DNA of 64,000 nt, from assembly GCA_023014485.1 (NCBI GenBank), contig JAJOZX010009055.1, forward strand, positions 1 through 64,000, in the 5' to 3' direction. The notes beneath the pieces were generated by a model, which worked only from the letters and a program-made list of their open reading frames with translations, did not search any database and was not told the origin of the DNA. Source of the stretch: Bathynomus jamesi (Eukaryota > Arthropoda > Malacostraca > Isopoda > Cirolanidae). Shown in pieces: positions 56,188 through 64,000 of the stretch. Each line of letters begins with the position of its first letter. The stretch's first letter is position 1. The position numbers and the translations under genes were made by a program.

Positions 56188-56266
56188 CAGGGTGATCAAA
56201 AGTCGATGTGCACCTATATAGATGATATATGTAAAGTAGGTGCACAGTTACTTTCTTATCACCCTG
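56188..56266. mobile_element. 79-bp hairpin MITE
   Basis: CAGGGTGATCAAAAGTCGAT at the left and CTTTCTTATCACCCTG at the right are inverted, and both arms carry GTGCACCTA. TA on each side. The start CAGGGTGAT resembles the mariner ends in the window. Confidence 0.85.
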
Positions 56267-56297
<31 letters not shown>

Positions 56298-56709
56298 TAT
56301 ATATATATACGCAATAAGCTAATATAATGGTGCATTGCATTTTTACTTTTACCGGAGAGCTGTGACAGCCATTAGCACTCGCATAAGGGCTGGCAGCTCA
56401 AGCTGTCAAAAGCAAAGTAAGGGTTAACACCAACACTTCACAATGTCGGAGTATACAATGCAGGGGCACAGTTGCCAAGTCCGCGGTTTTCTCGCCTAAT
56501 TGGCTGGTAAAAATCTACAATCGCGGGTCGGTGAATTTTTGACTGTTTTAAAATTCAGATAACGTTTTTTTATTGATAGCGGAAAGTTTGAATATTCAAC
56601 AAAGATAAATACTGTAAACTAAAAAATTTGCAAATTTTTTAACGTGTGAGCAACTACAACAAAGGTGTGTGTGTGTGTGTGTGAATATACCAAGCAGGTT
56701 TAATGCTAT

Positions 56710-56760
<51 letters not shown>

Positions 56761-59127
56761 TGAGCTTGGTTTGGCTGTTTTGGGGCTGGTTTTTAAGCAT
56801 GATTTGGCGGGTTTTCAATTTTTTACCTGGCAACACCGGCCTGGGATGACAGGTCTGGTATTAATATTTTATATTAATGCATATAGAATAAATTCATAAT
56901 AACTTAATATGTATTCTTACTATAAAATAATACACACTAAAACAAAACCTGCTAATTTCTGTAACTGTATGTACAAACTTTAGTACATAGTTGTAGAGAT
57001 AAACACATCAATGGACACCGGTACAAAGCCCAAAGGGGGGACTGCCTCTGTCGCCCTCCCCGCCTTCGGTACGCCTCTGTGACAAAGTCAGTAATTTCAG
57101 TATATTTTTGTGTCTTGAAATTATTATGAAACATTATACGAACAGACTGAAACTATAAAATTATTTGAAATGGTTGAATACTACTAAAATACATTATTTC
57201 AAAGTGTGAACTCCGCGTTAAAGAAGTAAATGTCGAAATTAGGTTTTAGATAAATAAATAAAAAATTTATCTGACTAAAGAATTTTTAGTTTTTGTACAT
57301 CACTGACAATAAAATTAAAAAAAGAATTATAGGATCCACGCGATACATGGTCATATGTGAACTTTGAAAAAACACTATCTCAATGAAACACTTTTAAAGA
57401 AGTTGACAACTAAGGAAAAGAGTCACTAAAGAGAAAGAGAAGATAGCACCAGTTTTTAAATAAGGCAAAACATGTATGGTGAAAGGAAAAAATAGTGTAC
57501 GTTAGGGTTTACATTTAATTATATTTAATTTGTAGGGTTTTATGACAGTATTTCTGAATTAACTGACTGTAATCATAAACCTTTTAGGGCACTTCTCTCT
57601 TTCTACGAGAATGGGAAGACAGTGTATACTACGAACAGAGAGTAAAATCATAATTCTTCAAACAGAAAAATATATTAAGGTTTATGCCTATGAAAGTGAT
57701 TGAATTTAATTATCATGGTGCCAACTGACAGACTATAAAAATAATAAAACTTGTATACGAGTTTACAGGATTGACTTCCTCCTTCGAGAGGCAAATTCCA
57801 TACAGACTTTGACTAAAATTATAAATGTGATTGAGTCAGACTCTTAAAATAGTTACTCATTCTGCCCTCATTTACAGTTTTAGTTACAGTAGTTTTTTAG
57901 ACAAGTATAACGTGATGTTTTATTATTTTTATAAGAATAATCAGTTTTAATGTGTAATTATTTTTTTATTTCTTTGAGTTAAGGAACATTTTTGGGTAAA
58001 TGAAAACTGTCTTTTCTCGAAATTCAATAAAATAAAAGGTGATCTGTAAAATTTACCCAGTAATTAAAGGAATGCCAATGAGCCCCCTCAAAGCAATAAG
58101 AAGAGTCTTCAGAAAGCTTTCAAGAAGGGACAGATCACGGGAATGAAGCAAATATTTGCTAGGTCTGTAAGTCCGTTTCGGTAAACCATTCGGCCGTTGA
58201 GTGTTGTATAGGTCGAAAATTATCAACGATGAGTTTATTGTCTTCGTCAAGGAGCATTCGAAGTTCATTTAGCTAATAAAAATATCATTTATGTTATAAT
58301 GTCCAACGTCCAATGCCTTAACATAAACAAGTGTCAGTCGAGCTTGAAAAAATTTCAGTTTACAATAGTCGGAAATGAAAATTTGTATTACTGATTGTTT
58401 GCGATTAGCAATAATACCTGATATGGTTGCGAATCTCTAGAAGAATTTTCCCCACTAGAGAAAGATGAATTTGTTTATAAACCCATGAGTTATTTTGAAA
58501 AAACAGCTAAAAAGTTAAAGAAATTACAAAAAGTTCAAATAAAAAGAAATGATGAAGGTACAAATAAGTGACCTAAAAATAAAAAAGAGCGAGTATTATC
58601 CTATTAATTCAATTCGACTTACCTGTCTCTCAGACACAGGAAGAGAACTAGAAAACACAGTCCAAATAACAGCCTCAAAACACTGGGAGCCAGTTTAGGA
58701 GCCAGTATATCTGTAGTAACTATACTTGTCCAGAGGAAGGAAATCCAGCAATCTATATGCAGGATTAAATTTCACCTCGCTTGCTAAAAATAAGAAAAAA
58801 ATTATCTAAATGTATTTCTGTAATCATAATGAAATGCGCATATTATAAAAGTTGAAGGAGAGCTGGTAAGGACTATTTATTATCCATGAATTTACACATT
58901 ATCAAAGCTAGCACAGGTAAAATAAATATGAAATTAGTGTGTCCCCCTTTGCCTTATTTGTGGGGGAAGCAGGTATACATTCCTCATAAAATATTTAAAA
59001 ATTATTGTTTTTATTTCACTTCGACACTTTCTAATGTAAAATATATTTTACTTCTTGAATTTGGCATGATTTTTTCGGTTTCCACTCCGAAATTAGTAAA
59101 AATCATATATATATATATATATATATG
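56267..59127. other. no gene recognised
   Basis: (TA)n at 56267-56310, (GT)n and (CA)n(TA)n runs at 56664-56756, the rest AT-rich with only short frames (56952-57134, 58053-58268, 58886-59209). A CTCCCCGCCTTCGGTACGCC stretch at about 57054 is GC-rich and may be a repeat fragment. Confidence 0.45.
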
Positions 59128-59400
59128 CAGTCGGATTAGGCCTGTTCAAAAATCAACTTTTTCTTATTTTCATAGGTTTCTGTACATTTTCCCATGCTTT
59201 TTGACCTGAAAAAGCCGAAAATCACAACTATTTTGACCTAGGATGTTGGGAAGCATTGCCGCATGGAGCTTTAAATTTTCTGCCTTGAAATCGGCCAAAG
59301 CGCCAATTCCGGGGTCCCTTGAATTATGTTTTGCACTTTAACTTTTGATCTAAACAAGATAGAGCAACAAATTAGGTATCAAATGAAAGAGCATAAAATT

Positions 59401-59404
59401 AATA

Positions 59405-59476
<72 letters not shown>

Positions 59477-59480
59477 ATTA
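59401..59480. repeat. (AAT)n microsatellite
   Basis: AAT trinucleotides with minor interruptions, just inside the left arm of the transposon. Confidence 0.95.
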
Positions 59481-59567
59481 TCTATCATTTTTCAGGAAAC
59501 AACAGAAACTCAACCAGAATCTAGAAAACCATCTACAAGTTACAACTTCACAAGCTGAGGGAGCTCC

Positions 59568-62018
59568 GTGGGCGCACAGTTGATATCTCAGAACCTCCAC
59601 GTACTGTCCACAGGCAGGTGTCAACTGGGCCATCTACCAGATCTCTCACTGAAACTTTCCTGGTTGGATACCCTTCAGCTTTTATCAGTGGTTCCCAGCT
59701 TCCCACCAACAGAGGCGTTCCAGTATTTCCTTAATCTTCAGAATTTACAGGAAAATGCAGGGAGGCCCATGGTTCAAGACCTTGCATATGAAACAGTTGA
59801 ATCTATCATCCCATTCTGGCAGATGGCTAGGATCAAGACAATGACCAAGTACAACGCAATGAAGCTCTTCATGAAACTACATGAGAAACATCGTGCTCTG
59901 GTGAAAAGCAAAGGAAGAGCAAGTAACCCTGGAGGAAAAAGAGGAGCATTTGTGCTGGAATTAGACAGCCTGTTCGATATAGGAGCTCCAGATGCAATCC
60001 AGGAAATACAGAACAACAGACTGTTATCCAGAGAGAAGATGAGGATATCAGGTTCTACGAAGACCAAAAGACTGAGAGGAAAGGTCATATGTCTGGTCAT
60101 GACAAGATTTTTGAGACAAGATCCCTGCAGCAAGCAGCGAGGAATGAAAGACTGCAGCATAGACAAGAACAAGGTAAAACTAATTACTTTGAACGTTACA
60201 AAAAGTTTTAAGTTTTACTCCATTGCGATATTTAGCATGTACTTAACAATTACTGTCTTAACATGTTGTACTATTTTACAGCTGCAGCAGAACAAGAGGC
60301 AGTTGTTCATGTGGATGACATTACCTGGGGTGACTCAACTGACAACGACGCTAACACAGAGGACATGGATTACCATCAGCCTCGTCCTGGATGTTCTCAC
60401 CATCAAGACACTGTGACTAGTGTGACTTTGACGTTTCCAAGGAAGGTCATGGAATGTGATGTCATCTGCAATACAGCTGATCGTCTTGGTTTATCAGACA
60501 ATCAAGTTACTGCCATGGTTTCTGCCACCTTGAAAGCTGGAGGGGCTGATCTGGATAACTTCGTCATCTCAACCTCAACAACACGTCGCAACAGAATGCT
60601 GTCCAGGTATAATATCAGCCAGAGTCACATGTCCAAGTTTTGTGAAAACCCCCCCACAGTACGCTGCCTTACACTGGGATGGAAAGTTGCTCAAAGATGT
60701 CTTGGGCAGTGAACCTGGAAGTACCTCAGAGACTTTAGCTGTGCTAGTGTCTGGTCCACCTTCATACACTGAAGGAAAGTTATTGGGAGTACCTGTCATC
60801 GACAATTCTTCTGGCACAGCTCAGGCTGAGGCTTCAATGGATTTACTGGAGACATGGGAACTTACGGATAATGTTACTGCCCTTGTTTTTGACACTACAT
60901 CCAGTAACAGTGGAGTTCACAGAGGAGCTGCCAAACTGCTAGAGAAAATGCTGAACAAAAAGGTGTTTTATCTGGCCTGTCGACATCACATCCTGGAAAT
61001 CCTAGTAGGAGCAGTTTGGGAGAAGCTGTTTGGGAAGGTGAAGGGGCCAGATAATCCCTGGTTTGAGCATCTGAAGGATGTTTGGACGGACTTGTCCAAG
61101 GAAAACCCAAAGATGCTGGCTATCAACAGCAAATGGCTGAAGGAAAAGAAGAAGAACAGTGAAGAAATACTCCAAGACATTCTAACAGCAGAAAGGCTTC
61201 CAAGAGCCGACTACAGGGAAATGGCTGAACTGACAGTCATTGTTCTTGGAGGAACGCCTCCTCGAGGTATTCACTGGAGTCGACCAGGCGCCATTCATCA
61301 GGCCAGATGGATGGCCAGAAACCTGTACTCCATGAAAATGCTGATGTTTGCAGATCAACTTGAGTACGACGAAGACACTGTATCAAAGCTGGAAAGACTC
61401 AACACCTTCCTTGCGCTGTTCTACACTCCTGTATGGATGATGTCAATGTCTGCTGCAGATGCTCCCGTGAATGATCTAAGTCTAATCCAGGACATGTTGA
61501 AGTACAAGAAAACTGACCCAGAGCTTGCTGATGCAGTACTTAATAAGATGGAAAACCACAAATGGTACCTGACGCAGGAAGTCGTGCCATTTGCCCTGTT
61601 CAGCAGTAGATTGAGTGACACATTGAAGCACGACATTGCTGCCCAGTTACATGCCACTGAGAAGCCAGACAGCTTCAGAACAGGAAAGCCTCTATTCCAG
61701 AGAGTCACAGCTAAGACCACCCTGGTTGATCTCATTGGCCCAGAATCACATTTCCTGCTGGACACACTGAACATTGGATCCGAGTGGCTTCTGGAACCTG
61801 TCACGTCTTGGCCACAGAATGAGGACTACAGAAAAGCGTTGGACTATGTTAAGAATCTGAAAGCGGTGAATGACATTGCTGAACGTGGTGTCAAGATGAT
61901 GAGCGACTTTGCAAATGTCATAACAACAGATGCCAAGCAAAGGGACTATCTCCTTCAAGCTGTGGAGTTCAACAGACGCCGCTTTGACAGCTTCAAGAAA
62001 CAAACTCTCAACAACTGA
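59568..62018 (+). pseudogene. DDE-like transposase, superfamily not assigned, two frame breaks
   Basis: Exon 1 (59568 or later to 60173): ESIIPFWQMARIKTMTKYNA, LDSLFDIGAPDAIQEI; the frame changes near 60005-60040 and continues EDEDIRFYEDQKTERKGHMS. A likely intron (60174-60281, GT...TTTTACAG, 108 bp) follows. Exon 2 (60282-62018): a frame to the C7 run at 60649-60655, then ALHWDGKLLKDVLGSEPG, KLLGVPVIDNSSGTAQAEAS, LVFDTTSSNSGVHRG, YLACRHHILEIL, FGKVKGPDNPWF, IVLGGTPPRGIHWSRPGAIH and NDIAERGVKMMSDF to 62018. Block order is the same as in the 22.5-24.6 kb gene, with perhaps 30-40% identity, so a second family of one superfamily. Here the CRHHI block is intact. The RNase H-like role is inferred. 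Confidence 0.72.
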
Positions 62019-62659
62019 CTGTGTAAATGTCATTATGAAATTAATCATCATGTAATGCTTTCACTTCTTGATCGATTAGACTTGTGACAAAATGTTAATC
62101 TCAAATTTGTGTCATGAATAAGGCGCCTTGTCTGCCTTGAGTGTGAGAAAACGAATTTTGTGATATTTCTGAAATCTTTGTATGTACCAATGTGCCATTT
62201 CTTGTTCCAAGACTATCATAATTGTATAAGTTAGAAAGAGGATTAAAAACACTTTAATTTGGTGCCTATTTTGTTGCTCTATCTTGTTTAGATAAAAAGT
62301 TATAGTGCAAAACATGATTCAAGGGACCCCGGAACTGGTGCTTTTGGCCGATTTCAAGCAGAAAACTTAAAGCTCATGCGGCAATGCTTCCCAACAACCT
62401 AGGTCAAAATGGTTGTGATTTTCGGCCTTTTCAGGTCAAAAAGCATGGGAAAAAGTACAGAAACCTATGAAAATAAGAAAAAGTTGATTTTTGAACAGGG
62501 CTACAGTCGGATAGACATGGACTGACCAGTCCAAATCCACAAATTCAAAGTTTGTTATATTTACGGAATGATGATGCCTTTCTCAGCTAAACTTTACCGC
62601 AAAAATCTATTTTATAGCATTTTTCCATTCTTTTATTATTTGAAGCCTACGGCTTGGCT

Positions 62660-62895
62660 TTGACTTACCTGCCTGGATTATTGTTCGATGGGGCTGTTTA
62701 ACCTCCTTCGCTACATCTAAGGTCATATAACGGAGGAGACCTATACAGCTTTACGTGGAACCCAAACCACGGGTCACTACATAATCTGGTCAGAGGACGG
62801 TCTCCCATCCGATTATAACCAAGGCCCAATGTCGCTTAAATTTGCTGATCGACGGGAAGCGGTGTTCCAACATTGGCCATGACGTAACTATGCCT
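62660..62895 (-). mobile_element. 5S rRNA-derived SINE
   Basis: The minus strand from about 62895 reads TACGTCATGGCCAATGTTGG, CACCGCTTCCCGTCGATCAG, AAATTTAAGCGACATTGGGC and GGTTATAATCGGATGGGAGA, clearly the layout of 5S rRNA with its internal promoter (AAGC..., GGATGGGAGACC). A tail follows with GTGGTTTGGGTTCCACGTAA and CTCCGTTATATGACCTTAGA, shared with the tRNA-SINE at 37.3 kb. It is a SINE3-type element, not a 5S gene. Confidence 0.85.
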
Positions 62896-63486
62896 GCCTG
62901 GAAACGTTTTACATTGGTGTCGAGTTATTTTCCAAGTTTAGTAGAGTAAGCCATATGCCCACTGTAGCAGTGCTGGTTTTCTAAAATAGTACTAATTCTT
63001 TATTTCAGCAGAGGTAAATACAAATTTTTCCCCTTTCGCGGTCCGCAGGAAAAAATGCAGAAAGTGAGAAATCCAAATTTAATAAAAGTTTTTTGACTCC
63101 AGAAAGAATGAGACATTTTTGCATTTGCAGTTAAGGCGCGAAATGAGAATGACTAATATTTCTTAACCTAACTGAACTTTAGCTAACGTAACATTAGCCT
63201 AACCTAATCTGGACCAGAGTGGGAAAGCCATTGATGAAAATGAGAATGGCATGAAATGGAAGTAGATCGAGGAATTGCCTCCTTTGATCGACATACTCAC
63301 TCGCGCATGAGTTGGGGTGGGCAGGGAATGAAATGGAAATGGCATTGAGTGGGATGATGCTGGCCTTTGCTCAGCGGAAGAACAATGAACTCAATCTGAG
63401 TGAATCACGTTCATCTCATTCCTTGTAATTCTGTGTTCTCGCAGGAAAGATTAAGAGTTAAATTACACCTTTAAAATGAAATACTA
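62896..63486. other. no gene recognised
   Basis: AT-rich, with TAACCTAAC-like steps at about 63163-63210 (degenerate TTAGG complement). No coding signal. Confidence 0.45.
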
Positions 63487-63531
63487 CTACTACTACTACT
63501 ACTATATATAATAATAATAATAATAATAATA
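63487..63531. repeat. (ACT)n and (AAT)n microsatellites
   Basis: ACT trinucleotides pass into AAT trinucleotides. Confidence 0.93.
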
Positions 63532-63657
63532 CACCAGTACACATTTGAAAACTTGTCGATCGATTTTTACAAACTAGTTAGTGATTCTATATAATTTGAG
63601 TGCGCTGATCTCAAAAATATAGTTAGTTTTTCCCTATCACGTATGGTTTTCTTATTA

Positions 63658-63894
63658 CAGGGTGTGTCATAAATCCCCCATTTATCCCCAAATGTGAACC
63701 ATCTTATCGAGACCAACATTGGATTGCACATGCTAAACCATAAATTTTGTTGTTATAGACTACAGTAACGTTTACATAATAATGTAGGGTAAATATATAT
63801 AACAACCAGTCCCGTTTCCAGCAAAATACTCTCTCCCCTCCCATCAATGGGTGGTTAACATTTGGGGACAAATGAGGTATTACAACACCCCTTG
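63658..63894. mobile_element. 237-bp mariner-like MITE
   Basis: Left CAGGGTGTGTCATAAATCCC and right (inverted) CAAGGGGTGTTGTAATACCT; the arms also share ATCCCCAAATG/GTCCCCAAATG and GTTAACCA-like sequence. TA on both sides (63656-63657 and 63895-63896). No coding capacity. Confidence 0.85.
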
Positions 63895-64000
63895 TAGCAA
63901 GAAATCTTTAGGTGATAGAGTAAAACCTAATTAAAGCAGAATTAAATAGCTCCTAGCTCTTGGACAAGCATATTGCTTGTTTATGAAAGAATAAAAAAAA

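Larger units (their letters stand above)
59137..62503 (+). mobile_element. DNA transposon with long TIRs and unassigned DDE-like transposase
   Basis: Ends TAG(G/C)CCTGTTCAAAAATC; inverted arms of about 250 bp (59137 to about 59385 and about 62245 to 62503) match at high identity with small differences. Flanked by the 9-bp direct repeat CAGTCGGAT (59128-59136 and 62504-62512). Total 3367 bp, containing one plus-strand gene related to the one at 22.5-24.6 kb. Confidence 0.92.

Noticed and set aside
62775..62893. A functional 5S rRNA gene
   Set aside because: Many departures from 5S, and it is fused to the tail also found on a tRNA-type SINE.

Overview
This is a piece of animal nuclear DNA made almost entirely of transposable elements in an AT-rich background full of (TA)n microsatellites. 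I found no ordinary host gene. Arthropod is the best guess and decapod crustacean is my favoured one. The reasons are the repertoire of mariner DD41D copies, I/Jockey-like LINEs with RNase H, BEL/Pao, tRNA- and 5S-derived SINEs and degenerate TTAGG-like runs, plus several repeat-encoded peptides that I remember from crab and shrimp genome annotations. That last point is recollection, not a search.

Left third (about 1-25 kb). Two inverted arms of about 1.04 kb (1243-2283 and 16741-17778) bound 16.5 kb. The clearest gene inside is a broken protein-primed family B DNA polymerase (exonuclease and polymerase motifs at 11.7-14.9 kb) with an upstream companion module (9.4-10.4 kb); a 3' LINE fragment separates the two. 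A mariner and two decayed LINEs also sit inside. This looks like the wreck of a Maverick/Polinton-like or other PolB element. To its right come a Tc1 fragment, an internally deleted mariner, a large snap-back mariner derivative, a 452-bp repeat array with an inversion, and a 2.9-kb element with a DDE-like transposase that I cannot assign to a named superfamily.

Middle (25-40 kb). A tandem/inverted array of a tRNA-Arg-like SINE is followed by a GC-rich full-length-looking LINE (25.9-32.3 kb; gag-like ORF1, then endonuclease, reverse transcriptase, RNase H), a second copy of the 452-bp repeat, two tRNA-derived SINEs, a MITE, a DD34D mariner carrying a 41-bp internal microinversion, and a cluster of palindromes next to (TA)n tracts.

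Right part (40-64 kb). A 5.3-kb minus-strand LINE (40679-54226, flanked by an 18-bp direct repeat) has been split by three later insertions, each with its own target duplication: a 199-bp hAT-like MITE (8 bp), a 770-bp mariner (TA) and a 7.2-kb BEL/Pao retrotransposon (5 bp; LTRs about 98% identical). Further right are a nearly complete DD41D mariner, a 79-bp hairpin MITE, a second family of the unassigned DDE-like transposon (59137-62503; TIRs of about 250 bp and a 9-bp direct repeat), a 5S rRNA-derived SINE whose tail matches the tRNA-SINE at 37.3 kb, and a last small MITE. Most reading frames are broken. Many breaks and many differences between near-identical copies are single-base indels, so either decay or residual long-read error could be involved.
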